A stretch of 64,000 nucleotides of DNA, from assembly GCF_031928785.1 (NCBI RefSeq), contig NZ_JARQAL010000002.1, one strand, 5' to 3'. This stretch comes from Enterococcus_C asini_A (GTDB lineage: Bacteria > Bacillota > Bacilli > Lactobacillales > Enterococcaceae). A model generated the notes under the pieces. That model saw nothing but the letters and a program-made list of their open reading frames with translations, did not search any database and was not told the DNA's origin. A program made the translations under genes and the position numbers. Of this stretch, positions 33,061 through 41,675 are shown piece after piece; position 1 is the stretch's first letter, and the number at the start of each line of letters is the position of its first letter.

Positions 33061-34179
33061 ATGAGCGAGCTGCAGTTTCCGTTAAAAAATGATACTAGCC
33101 GAAAAATCATCCATATTGATATGGATGCTTTTTTTGCCTCAGTGGAAGAACGAGACAATCCAGAACTGGCATTGCATCCGTTGGTGATTGCTCGTCATCC
33201 TAGCGACACCGGTGGACGAGGTGTGGTGACCACTGCCAATTATAAGGCCCGCCAGTACGGGATTCATTCCGCCATGAGTGCTCAAAAAGCCTTTGAGCTC
33301 TGTCCTGAGGCGGTGTTTATTCCTGGAAATCATGAAAAATACCGGGGGATTTCGCGGCAAGTGCGAGAAATCTTCGCTGAGTATACGGATATTATCGAAC
33401 CAGTTTCCATTGATGAAGCCTATTTAGATGTGACCCACAACAAGCAAAATATTCAATCTGCCGTGAAAGTAGCTCGCTTAATTCAACAAGAAATCTGGGA
33501 AACTGTTCACCTGACTTGTTCTGCTGGTGTCAGTTATAATAAATTTCTCGCTAAATTGGCTTCTGATTTTCATAAACCGGCGGGACTCACCCTGGTAGCT
33601 CCAGATGAAGCTCTGACTTTTATGCAGGCTCTGCCTATTGAAAAATTTCATGGTGTGGGAAAGAAGACTTTGCCAAAAATGCATGAACTGGGGATTTTTA
33701 CTGGGGCCGATTTGTATGAGAAAGGCGAAATGGAGCTGATTTCTTATTTTGGTAAAATGGGTTATTCCTTGTATCGGAAAGTGCGAGGCATCCATGACGC
33801 TCCAGTAAATGTCACCAGAGATCGCAAGTCTGTAGGCAAAGAACACACTTACGGGAATCCTTTGACCACGGAAAATCAAGTTTTGACTCAGTTGCGACGC
33901 CTCGCGGAAGAAGTCGCAAAAAGTTTGAATAATGCGGGCAAACATGGTCAGACCATCGTTTTAAAAGTTCGTTACGCAGATTACACCACCACTACCCGGC
34001 GCAAGACCTTAAATCAATACATTAGAGACAAAAATGTGATTTTTTCACAAGCTAGTCTGATCTGGGAAGAGGTTTTAGGATTGGAGAAGGGCATTCGCCT
34101 GTTAGGGATCACCGTCACCAATTTGGATCCGGTGAGCTATGAAGCAATTACATTGCCTTTATGGGAAAAAAATGACTGA
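33061..34179 (+). CDS. dinB: DNA polymerase IV
   Basis: Y-family translesion polymerase, 372 residues. Catalytic carboxylates sit in HIDMDAFFASVE (near 20-31) and SIDEAYLDVT (near 116); the helix-hairpin-helix thumb (GVGKKTLPKMHELGI) and little-finger domain follow. It contributes to mutagenesis under DNA damage. It is monocistronic, with a LexA-type site in its promoter and a terminator shared with nrdG. Confidence 0.95.
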   Translation: MSELQFPLKNDTSRKIIHIDMDAFFASVEERDNPELALHPLVIARHPSDTGGRGVVTTANYKARQYGIHSAMSAQKAFELCPEAVFIPGNHEKYRGISRQVREIFAEYTDIIEPVSIDEAYLDVTHNKQNIQSAVKVARLIQQEIWETVHLTCSAGVSYNKFLAKLASDFHKPAGLTLVAPDEALTFMQALPIEKFHGVGKKTLPKMHELGIFTGADLYEKGEMELISYFGKMGYSLYRKVRGIHDAPVNVTRDRKSVGKEHTYGNPLTTENQVLTQLRRLAEEVAKSLNNAGKHGQTIVLKVRYADYTTTTRRKTLNQYIRDKNVIFSQASLIWEEVLGLEKGIRLLGITVTNLDPVSYEAITLPLWEKND

Positions 34180-34213
34180 GCAATCCCAAATCGGGAATGC
34201 TCAGTCATTTTTT
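34171..34213. terminator. Bidirectional terminator between dinB and nrdG
   Basis: AATGACTGAGCA...TGCTCAGTCATT stem with an inner TCCC/GGGA helix and T-runs on both sides. Confidence 0.88.
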
Positions 34214-34814
34214 AAATCATTTTTTGTTTGTCTAACTGTTCAAAGGATCTTTCACCGTCGACGCATTTATCCCAGAGCACAGCTTTTTGCTGAGCAAGGG
34301 ATTTTTTTACGTCTAAAATCCGCTGGTTGCTACTGCCGCGAAATTGCAAGTTTAAATTGCGCTTTGCTAATTCAAAACGGCCATCCACTAAAATATCTAC
34401 TTGGTTTAATAAAGCGAGTTTGTCCGGTGTTTCCAATAACAGCTCTTCAAAGGTATAACCAGTCCAACTCCAAATGTCTTTGGTATCACCAAAGCGTTCT
34501 CGCACGTTTTGAACAACTTCCAAGCAGACGGCGGTATTTAAAAAGGGTTCGCCTCCTAATAAGGTCAATCCTTGGACATAGTCGTGATCCAAATCCGTTA
34601 AAATTTGCTCCATTAGTTCTGGAGTGAACTCAGTGCCGTAGTTGAAGTTTTGCACGGCTTTGTTAAAACAACCTTCACAGGCGAAAAGACAACCGGAAAC
34701 ATAGAGGCTACAGCGAACACCTTCACCATCTACAAAATTAAAGGCTTTGTAATCGGCAATTTTGTGCTTGCTTAGTTTTTCAGATTGCCATTCTTGGGGT
34801 TTCGGGTTTCGCAT
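34212..34814 (-). CDS. nrdG: Anaerobic ribonucleotide reductase activating protein
   Basis: Radical-SAM activase that installs the glycyl radical in NrdD. The cluster motif CLFACEGC (CxxxCxxC) follows SLYVSG near residue 36-46, with GGEPF near 86. About 200 residues from ATG 34814. It is downstream of nrdD but a hairpin lies between them, so its dose may be set separately from the reductase. Confidence 0.94.
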   Translation of the reverse strand: MRNPKPQEWQSEKLSKHKIADYKAFNFVDGEGVRCSLYVSGCLFACEGCFNKAVQNFNYGTEFTPELMEQILTDLDHDYVQGLTLLGGEPFLNTAVCLEVVQNVRERFGDTKDIWSWTGYTFEELLLETPDKLALLNQVDILVDGRFELAKRNLNLQFRGSSNQRILDVKKSLAQQKAVLWDKCVDGERSFEQLDKQKMI

Positions 34815-34842
34815 GACTTCACTTTCTTTCTTTAAATTAACC

Positions 34843-34873
34843 AAAAAAGGTCGAGGCTCGGTGCCCCGACCTT
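34843..34873 (-). terminator. Hairpin terminator between nrdD and nrdG
   Basis: On the minus strand AAGGTCG/CGACCTT arms are followed by TTTTTTGG. It should stop a fraction of nrdD transcripts before nrdG. Confidence 0.7.
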
Positions 34874-34886
34874 ACTTTAAGTTCAC

Positions 34887-37082
34887 TTATTTCATGTGTT
34901 TTACACGACTAGAGATTTCTTTATGACGACCGTGAACCATTGGGCGAGCTTGAGGATTGCCCAAGTAGCCACAAGTCCGTTTTACTACGTCACAAGTTTT
35001 TGGATCATGATTGCCACATTGAGGACATTCAAAGCCTCGTTCAGTTGGAGTGAAGTCTCCTTCATAGTCACATTCATAACAGTGGTCAATAGGAGTATTG
35101 GTTCCTAGATAGCCGATTTTATCGTAGGAGTAATCCCAAACGGCCTCCAAGGCTTTCGGATTTTGTTGCAAGACTGGATACTCACAGTAATGAATGAACC
35201 CGCCGGAACAATATTTTGGATAATCTTTTTCAAAGTCCAGTTTTTCAAAGGGGGTCGGATTTTTCCGCACATCATAGTGGAAGCTATTGGTGTAATATTC
35301 TTTGTCGGTAATGTCTTTGACCACGCCGAATTTTTCCGTATCCAAACGACAGAAACGATCGGTTAAGCTTTCAGAAGGAGTGGAATAGACGCTGAAATGG
35401 TAGCCGTATTCGTCACCCCAAAGATCGGTGTGAGCTTTTAGTTCTTTGACGATGGACAAAGTGAATGCTTTGGCTTCCGGATTGTTTTCCCATTCACCAC
35501 CATAAAAGGCTGAAGCAACTTCATAAAGGCCAATGTAACCGAGGGAAACCGTCGCCCGTTTGTTTTTAAAGAGTTCGTTGACGGCATCTGTCCGAGTTAG
35601 GCGTTTGCCAAAGGCGCCATACATGTACAGAATAGGTGCGTTAGCAGGGATCGCTTCTTTACAACGTTCTACGCGATACACCAGAGCATCTTTGGCAATC
35701 GCCAGCCGTTCTTCCAAAAGACTCCAGAATTTGTCCATGTCGCCGCCAGCTTCTAGAGCGATTCGTGGCAAGTTCATGGTAACCACGCCCAGATTCATGC
35801 GGCCAACATTTATTTCTTCGCCATTTTCGTCTTTCCAACCTTGCAAGAAAGAACGACAGCCCATGGGTACTTTAAAGCTCCCGGTAAGTTCTACGATTTT
35901 ATCGTAGTTTAAGATATCAGGATACATTCGTTTAGTGGCACATTCCAAAGCCAATTGTTTAATGTCATAGTTTGGATCAGTGGCATCGGAATTGACGCCT
36001 TTTTTAATGCTGAAAATTAATTTAGGGAAAATCGCTGTACGTTTTTCACTGCCTAAACCATTAATCCGAATTTGCAAAATCGCCCGTTGGATTTCCCGTT
36101 CAAACCAGCTTGTTCCAAGACCAAAGCCTAGAGAAGTGAAAGGCGTTTGACCGTTGGAAGTAAACAAAGTATTGATTTCGTATTCCAGACTTTGCATCGC
36201 ATCGTAAATATCTTTGCGAGTTTTTTCTTTGGCAAAAGCTTCTTGCTTTTCTGTCGTGTCAATCCAGCGTTTGGCATCATTCATGTGTTTTTCATAGTTT
36301 AATTCCGCAAAGGGTGCCAACAGTTCATCGGTACGGTCAGCAGAACAACCGCCGTATTGGCTGGAAGCAACATTGGCGATGATTTGTGAAATTTGGGCAG
36401 TAGCAGTTTGAATCGATTTTGGTGATTCCACTTCTGCGTTACCAATTTTAAAACCGTTGTTTAACATGCCTTTAAAGTCGATTAAACAGCAGTTGGTCAT
36501 CGGAGTATAAGGATGGTAGTCCAAGTCATGGTAGTGAATGTCCCCTTTTTGATGGGCGTTGGCCACATGGGGCGGCAACATTTTCAAGCCAATGGATTTG
36601 CCTACGATACCGGCGGTTAAATCCCGTTGTGTATTGAAGACGTCACTGTCTTTATTGGCATTTTCATTGACTACGGTGCGATCTTTGTTGATCAGTTTGC
36701 CAATGGTGAAGTTGATATCGGTGGCCCGACTACGAGCAAAATCTCGTTGAGTGCGGTAGCTAATGTATGCTTCTGCTAGTTCGTATTCGTTTTTTTCCAA
36801 AAGGATGTGTTCGACAATATTTTGGATTTCATAAATTTTGACGTTTTCGGTGAAGCGTTCTGCAATTTCAGCATCGACCCGTTCCACAATGTCTAAAATC
36901 CGCTCGTGGTCTAAAGGAGACAAAGGTTGATCCTTTACCGATTCTTTTTTTGCTTTTACTAGGGCATCATAAATTTTTTGGTCGTCAAAGTCCACAGTGC
37001 GGCCATCCCGTTTGATGATCTTCATTTGGCTCAAGCGAGGCAAGGCAAATGATTTTGTTGTCTCTTTTTTGATCTCCATCAT
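34887..37082 (-). CDS. nrdD: Anaerobic ribonucleoside-triphosphate reductase
   Basis: Class III reductase making dNTPs without oxygen. 731 residues: N-terminal ATP-cone (IIKRDGRTVDFDDQKIYDAL, ~22-110), the catalytic barrel, a C-terminal zinc site (CYECDYEG and CPQCGNHD) and the glycyl-radical loop RTCGYLG about 20 residues from the end. ATG 37082 follows AAGGAG by ten bases. Two NrdR-like boxes lie upstream. With nrdG it lets the cell replicate anaerobically. Confidence 0.96.
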   Translation of the reverse strand: MMEIKKETTKSFALPRLSQMKIIKRDGRTVDFDDQKIYDALVKAKKESVKDQPLSPLDHERILDIVERVDAEIAERFTENVKIYEIQNIVEHILLEKNEYELAEAYISYRTQRDFARSRATDINFTIGKLINKDRTVVNENANKDSDVFNTQRDLTAGIVGKSIGLKMLPPHVANAHQKGDIHYHDLDYHPYTPMTNCCLIDFKGMLNNGFKIGNAEVESPKSIQTATAQISQIIANVASSQYGGCSADRTDELLAPFAELNYEKHMNDAKRWIDTTEKQEAFAKEKTRKDIYDAMQSLEYEINTLFTSNGQTPFTSLGFGLGTSWFEREIQRAILQIRINGLGSEKRTAIFPKLIFSIKKGVNSDATDPNYDIKQLALECATKRMYPDILNYDKIVELTGSFKVPMGCRSFLQGWKDENGEEINVGRMNLGVVTMNLPRIALEAGGDMDKFWSLLEERLAIAKDALVYRVERCKEAIPANAPILYMYGAFGKRLTRTDAVNELFKNKRATVSLGYIGLYEVASAFYGGEWENNPEAKAFTLSIVKELKAHTDLWGDEYGYHFSVYSTPSESLTDRFCRLDTEKFGVVKDITDKEYYTNSFHYDVRKNPTPFEKLDFEKDYPKYCSGGFIHYCEYPVLQQNPKALEAVWDYSYDKIGYLGTNTPIDHCYECDYEGDFTPTERGFECPQCGNHDPKTCDVVKRTCGYLGNPQARPMVHGRHKEISSRVKHMK

Positions 37083-37465
37083 AGGTCAATCACTCCTTCA
37101 TTACTGTTCCGATGAAGCTTTGCAAGGAAAGCTTGCTCATGTATTATCATAGCGGAAAACAAAAAAACAAGCAACCCATATCTAGTGTCATTTTTTCTTG
37201 TATAGCTATTAAAACACAACATGTAGGGTTTGGTTCAAGATAAAAAACCTGAGAGCAGAGGCTGCCATCAGGTTTCATCACGAGTTCTATCATCTCAAAT
37301 AACAGCTAAAAAAGCAAAGGAAAATCAAAAAAATTCTTGATTTCCTAAGAAGTAATTTTATGGTGAAAGTTTCCCTAGTTTTTGGTAAAAGTTTCCGGTC
37401 GACTTGTGGCGCTTAGGAGGGGAAGTGGTATAATGGCCCTTGACCAAATGCAAAGGAGAAAACCA
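37083..37465. other. Divergent intergenic region nrdD / pepA
   Basis: No gene. It holds two NrdR-like boxes for nrdD, an AAACCTGA/TCAGGTTT hairpin (37243-37276) of unclear ownership, and the pepA promoter: an extended -10 TGGTATAAT with TATAAT at 37429-37434. Confidence 0.6.
37173..37229. promoter_or_regulatory. Candidate pair of NrdR boxes upstream of nrdD
   Basis: Relative to ACACWATATATWGTGT, 37173-37188 matches 12 of 16 and 37214-37229 matches 13 of 16. They are 41 bases apart, about four helical turns, in line with the paired-box arrangement of NrdR targets. Confidence 0.4.
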
Positions 37466-38551
37466 ATGCTTGATAAAAAAGATGAACAATTATTGATTGA
37501 CTTGACCACAGCTCGGGGAGTTCCCGGCAATGAAGAAGAAGTCCGGGAAATCTTCAAAGAATATGCGAAACCTTTTGCCGAAGATATTTTCTTCGACGGC
37601 TTAGGGAGCGTCATAGCTAAACACGTAGGAGCCGGTGGCGGACCGAAAATCTTTATTTCCGGTCATATGGATGAAGTGGGTTTTATGGTAACCCGGATTA
37701 CGGAAAAAGGCTTTATTGAATTCCAAACCCTAGGTGGCTGGTGGGGGCAAGTGATGTTGGCCCAACAAGTGGAAATCAAAACCCAAGAAGGCAAACTAAT
37801 TCATGGGGTAACGGGTTCGAAACCACCTCATGTCTTAAGTCCAGAAGCTCGGAATAAGCCTTACGATATCAAGGACATGTTCATCGATATCGGTGCAACA
37901 AGTGCTGAAGAAGCCAAAAGCTGGGGCGTACGACCAGGGGATATGATTACCCCTTATATCCAATATAAACGTCTAAACGACAGCAAATACTTACTTGCCA
38001 AAGCCTGGGATAACCGTGTGGGCACGGCGGTATCTTTACGAGTTTTAGAAAACTTAGCCAAAGAAGGCCATCCGAACTGTCTTTTTGCTGGTAGCGATGT
38101 GATGGAAGAAGTGGGATTGAGAGGTGCCCGGACGAGTAGCCATTTGGTAAATCCGGATATTGCTTTTGCTTTGGATACTGGGACTGCCGGCGACACACCA
38201 GGGATGACCACGAAAGAAGCGGATTCTGTTTTAGGAGAAGGCCCGCAAATCCTGATTTTCGATGCATCCATGGTACCGCATAAGAAACTCTTGAATTTCG
38301 TGATTAACGTAGCAGAAGAAATGAAGATTCCTTTCCAATATACAGTAATTGCCGGTGGTGGAACCGATGCAGGTCAAATGCATTTGACTCGTGATGGTGT
38401 CCCATCCATTGCCATTACGGTGCCAGTTCGTTACTTACATTCTCATACTTCAGTGATTCATGAAGATGATTACTTGAACACCGTGAAATTAGTAACCGAA
38501 GTGGTGAAACGTCTTGATGACGAAACGGTAGCCAACTTACGTAGCTATTAA
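37466..38551 (+). CDS. pepA: M42-family glutamyl aminopeptidase
   Basis: Cytosolic dinuclear metallo-aminopeptidase releasing N-terminal Glu/Asp from peptides. 361 residues with the metal ligands in SGHMDEVGFMV (near 62-70), the Asp in KAWDNRVGTAVS, the VMEEVGLRGA catalytic Glu pair (near 210) and the late His in HSHTSVIH. ATG 37466 has AAAGGAG upstream; the longer frame would span the promoter. Monocistronic. Confidence 0.92.
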   Translation: MLDKKDEQLLIDLTTARGVPGNEEEVREIFKEYAKPFAEDIFFDGLGSVIAKHVGAGGGPKIFISGHMDEVGFMVTRITEKGFIEFQTLGGWWGQVMLAQQVEIKTQEGKLIHGVTGSKPPHVLSPEARNKPYDIKDMFIDIGATSAEEAKSWGVRPGDMITPYIQYKRLNDSKYLLAKAWDNRVGTAVSLRVLENLAKEGHPNCLFAGSDVMEEVGLRGARTSSHLVNPDIAFALDTGTAGDTPGMTTKEADSVLGEGPQILIFDASMVPHKKLLNFVINVAEEMKIPFQYTVIAGGGTDAGQMHLTRDGVPSIAITVPVRYLHSHTSVIHEDDYLNTVKLVTEVVKRLDDETVANLRSY

Positions 38552-38555
38552 TAGG

Positions 38556-38586
38556 GAGTGCCTCCAAACGTGGGGGCACTTTTTTA
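38556..38586 (+). terminator. Terminator of pepA
   Basis: AGTGCCTCC/GGGGGCACT hairpin followed by six T residues. Confidence 0.88.
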
Positions 38587-38696
38587 TTTCTTGAAGGGCG
38601 AAGTATTTCTAGACAAGGCCGGCGGAGTATATCAAGTGTCTTTCTTAGCGCTACAGGGTAGAATGAAGGTATCAGAAAATGTGTGGGGGGAGTAAG

Positions 38697-39746
38697 ATGG
38701 ACAATGTAGAATATAGTGTGTCAGAGTTTCGTGAAAAGTTAATGTCAGATATTGAGATCAAAGCTAGCGATTCGGTTATTTTAATGTGTGCAATTTTAAT
38801 CGCTTCCATTGGTTTAAACATGAATTCCATTCCAGTGATTATTGGGGCAATGTTGATTTCACCGCTGATGTCTCCTTTATTATGTATTGGGTATGGGCTT
38901 TCTGTTCTGGATTTTGCCATGGTAAAAAAGGCAGGGAAATTACTTTTAGTGGAGGTGGGCGTTAGTTTAGCAGTCGCGACGATTTATTTCTCTCTTTCGC
39001 CGATTACGTATGCGAGTAATGAAATCATTGCTCGGACGGCGCCGACAATTTGGGATGTGATCATTGCCTTTTCCGGTGGGCTAGCGGGGATCATCGGGGC
39101 CAGGAAAAAAGGTAGCAACAATATTGTTCCTGGCGTAGCGATTGCCACTGCTTTAATGCCACCAGCCTGTACAATCGGCTATTCCATTGCGACCAGAAAT
39201 TTTGATTATTTTATGGGGTCCGCTTATTTATTCATCATCAACTGTGCTTTTATTGTTATTGCGACGTTTATTGGAATTCGCTTCATGCGTTTTCCTATGG
39301 TTACCAATGTTACTAGAGAAACGAGGAAAATCCATTATTTTCTTATTTTTCTATCCTTTTTAATCGTGATCCCGAGTATTTTTTCAGCTTCAGTGTTAGT
39401 CAAGGAAAGTATTCAGAAATCGGCGGTCAAGCAATTAATCAACGAAGAATTCTCCGATTATGTTATTTTGAATCAAGATTATGATAAAGAAGAACAAACC
39501 CTGACTCTATCGGTATCTGGTGAGCATATGACGCCGGCTGAGATTCAAGAAATTCAAGCAGAATTACCAGAATACGGATTGAAAGATGTGACCTTAATCA
39601 TCGATCAGATTCCCAATCTTTCTAAATTGACTGGCGATCAGGTGACCAAATACTTAGATCAATACATTAAAAGTCGTTTGGATAAGGAAAATGACCGGGA
39701 TCCGGAAATAAAAAAAGAAGAGTCAACTGTGGATTCCACTCAGTAA
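38697..39746 (+). CDS. DUF389 membrane protein
   Basis: 349 residues. After a short N-terminal region come about six membrane helices (~30-235) with the family motifs ASIGLNMNSIPVIIGAMLIS (split by a short gap from PLMSPL), GARKKGSNNIVPGVAIATA and LMPPACTIGYS, then a soluble C-terminal domain (~250-330) and a charged tail. DUF389/TIGR00341 proteins have no agreed function; transport is a guess. ATG 38697 follows GGGGGAGT. Confidence 0.85.
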   Translation: MDNVEYSVSEFREKLMSDIEIKASDSVILMCAILIASIGLNMNSIPVIIGAMLISPLMSPLLCIGYGLSVLDFAMVKKAGKLLLVEVGVSLAVATIYFSLSPITYASNEIIARTAPTIWDVIIAFSGGLAGIIGARKKGSNNIVPGVAIATALMPPACTIGYSIATRNFDYFMGSAYLFIINCAFIVIATFIGIRFMRFPMVTNVTRETRKIHYFLIFLSFLIVIPSIFSASVLVKESIQKSAVKQLINEEFSDYVILNQDYDKEEQTLTLSVSGEHMTPAEIQEIQAELPEYGLKDVTLIIDQIPNLSKLTGDQVTKYLDQYIKSRLDKENDRDPEIKKEESTVDSTQ

Positions 39747-39836
39747 ATCTCACAAACTCAGCATTCTGACTGGCAACACTTGCCTTTAGTTTGTGCTAGA
39801 GTAAAAGAAAAGCATTCTAGGAAAGAAGGAATATTT

Positions 39837-40574
39837 ATGAAACTCACGGTTTTAGGCTGTTTAGGTGCATATCCTTATAATGGGGAGGGAACTACAGGTT
39901 ATCTGTTACAATCTGGTGATTTTTCTGTGTTATTAGATTGTGGCAGCACCACCTTGGTACAATTGGAGAAAATGTTTGATCCCTTAAAATTAGACGGGGT
40001 GATTTTAAGCCATTATCATCATGATCATATTGCGGATTTAGGCGTGCTGCAATACTACTGGCAACTACATCCTCAAAGAAATCCAGATAAAGTATTACCG
40101 ATTTATGGTCATACCTTAGATAACGAGCATTTTGAGGAGTTGACCTTGGAAAATGTGACAAAAGGAATTGCCTATCACGAAACAGAACTGTTGGAATTTG
40201 GACCATTTTCTGTTACATTTATGAAGACGATACATCCAGTGCCTTGTTTTGCCTTACGTTTTGTGGAAAAGACTACTGGAAAAGTATTTGTCTTCACGGG
40301 AGATTCTGGTTACTTAGAGGGGTTCAATGAATTTGCCAAAGATTGCGATCTCTTTTTGGCTGATACGTATCTTTTCCGTGGCAATGAGCACCACAAAGCC
40401 CATTTCACCAGTTTAGAAGCTGGAACGTTTGCAAAAAATGCTAGAGCCAAACGGTTGGTACTGACCCATTTGCCTCAGTTTGGAGACTTAGCACAACTGC
40501 AACAAGAGGCGCAAGAAGCGGCCGAAACAATCCCGGTGGAACTGGCGGCAGTGGGCAAAGTATTTGAGATTTAA
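39837..40574 (+). CDS. MBL-fold metallo-hydrolase, YhfI-like
   Basis: 245-residue metallo-beta-lactamase-fold hydrolase resembling ribonuclease Z and Bacillus YhfI. The metal motif SHYHHDHIADLGVLQYYW (HxHxDH) is near residue 58, with HPVPCFALRF and TGDSGYLEGF further on and HLTSLEAG-like HFTSLEAG near 190. ATG 39837 has GAAGGA upstream. It precedes lplA by 32 bases, the same pairing as yhfI-lplJ in Bacillus, hinting at a lipoate-related or shared function. Confidence 0.85.
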   Translation: MKLTVLGCLGAYPYNGEGTTGYLLQSGDFSVLLDCGSTTLVQLEKMFDPLKLDGVILSHYHHDHIADLGVLQYYWQLHPQRNPDKVLPIYGHTLDNEHFEELTLENVTKGIAYHETELLEFGPFSVTFMKTIHPVPCFALRFVEKTTGKVFVFTGDSGYLEGFNEFAKDCDLFLADTYLFRGNEHHKAHFTSLEAGTFAKNARAKRLVLTHLPQFGDLAQLQQEAQEAAETIPVELAAVGKVFEI

Positions 40575-40606
40575 GGCAATTGACAAATGAATAGGAGACG
40601 ATTCTG

Positions 40607-41611
40607 ATGATTTTTGTACCAAATGAAAACACGGATCCCCGGGTTAATTTAGCGATTGAAACTTTTTTATTAAAAGAAATGCCTTTAGATGAACCAATTC
40701 TTTTGTTTTATATTAACGAGCCTTCGATTATTATCGGCCGCAATCAAAATACGATTGAAGAAATCAATCAAGATTATGTGGAAGAAAAAGGCATTCATGT
40801 GGTACGCCGACTTTCCGGTGGTGGGGCAGTGTATCATGATTTTGGGAATCTGAATTTCAGCTTTATCATGCCTGATGACGGCAATTCTTTCCGAGATTTT
40901 GAAAAACTTACCAAACCGATTGTGAAAGCCTTGCAAGAATTAGGCGTAACAGGAGCCCAATTAAAAGGGCGCAATGACTTGGTAATCAATGATCAGAAGT
41001 TCTCCGGTAATGCCATGTATGCTACAGAAGGTCGCATGTTTGCCCATGGAACCATCATGTTTGATTCTGATATTAATGAAGTGGTCAACGCCTTAAAAGT
41101 ACGGGCGGATAAAATTCAGTCTAAAGGGATTAAATCCATTCGCTCCCGGGTTACCAATGTGAAACCTTTCTTGCCAAAAGACAAGCAAGAGATGACGACA
41201 AAAGACTTCCGCCAAGCAATTTTACTGAAAATCTTTGGCGTGGATTCTGTGGATCAAGTGAAAACTTACGAACTCACAGAAACAGATTGGGAAAAGATCA
41301 ACCAAATTTCTGAGGAATACTACCGCAACTGGGATTGGAATTATGGCAAGTCCCCAGACTTCGATATTGAAAAACGCCATCGTTTCCCCATTGGTTCCAT
41401 TGAAGTCCGCTTAAAAGTTCAAGCCGGTAAAATCACCGCTGCGAAAATTTATGGCGATTTCTTTGGTTTAGGTGAAATCAAAGATGTGGAAGAAGCGCTT
41501 GTTGGTACGCGTTATGAAAAAAGTGCGTTAGCCGATGTAGTAGCTAAGATCGACGTGAAGAAATACTTTGGGGCAATTGAAGCAGAAGAGTTTTTAGATT
41601 TATTGATTTAA
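40607..41611 (+). CDS. lplA: Lipoate-protein ligase A
   Basis: Activates lipoate with ATP and attaches it to E2 and H-protein lysines. 334 residues: RRLSGGGAVYHDFGNLNFSF (substrate loop, near 66-85), the KxSGNA-type lysine in DQKFSGNAMYATEGRM (near 127-142) and the C-terminal accessory domain. Downstream of the MBL hydrolase, with a bidirectional terminator shared with proS. Confidence 0.94.
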   Translation: MIFVPNENTDPRVNLAIETFLLKEMPLDEPILLFYINEPSIIIGRNQNTIEEINQDYVEEKGIHVVRRLSGGGAVYHDFGNLNFSFIMPDDGNSFRDFEKLTKPIVKALQELGVTGAQLKGRNDLVINDQKFSGNAMYATEGRMFAHGTIMFDSDINEVVNALKVRADKIQSKGIKSIRSRVTNVKPFLPKDKQEMTTKDFRQAILLKIFGVDSVDQVKTYELTETDWEKINQISEEYYRNWDWNYGKSPDFDIEKRHRFPIGSIEVRLKVQAGKITAAKIYGDFFGLGEIKDVEEALVGTRYEKSALADVVAKIDVKKYFGAIEAEEFLDLLI

Positions 41612-41614
41612 ATG

Positions 41615-41654
41615 AAAAGAGAGGTTGAGCGAATTTGCTCAGCCTCTCTTTTTT
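41615..41654. terminator. Bidirectional terminator between lplA and proS
   Basis: AAAAGAGAGGTTGAGC and GCTCAGCCTCTCTTTT arms around a 6-base loop. Confidence 0.88.
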
Positions 41655-41675
41655 GGATTGTTGTTTTCTCGTGTC

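Noticed and set aside
37954..38271. Long antisense frames within pepA
   Set aside because: They overlap a well-supported gene on the other strand, have no ribosome sites and no recognisable domains.
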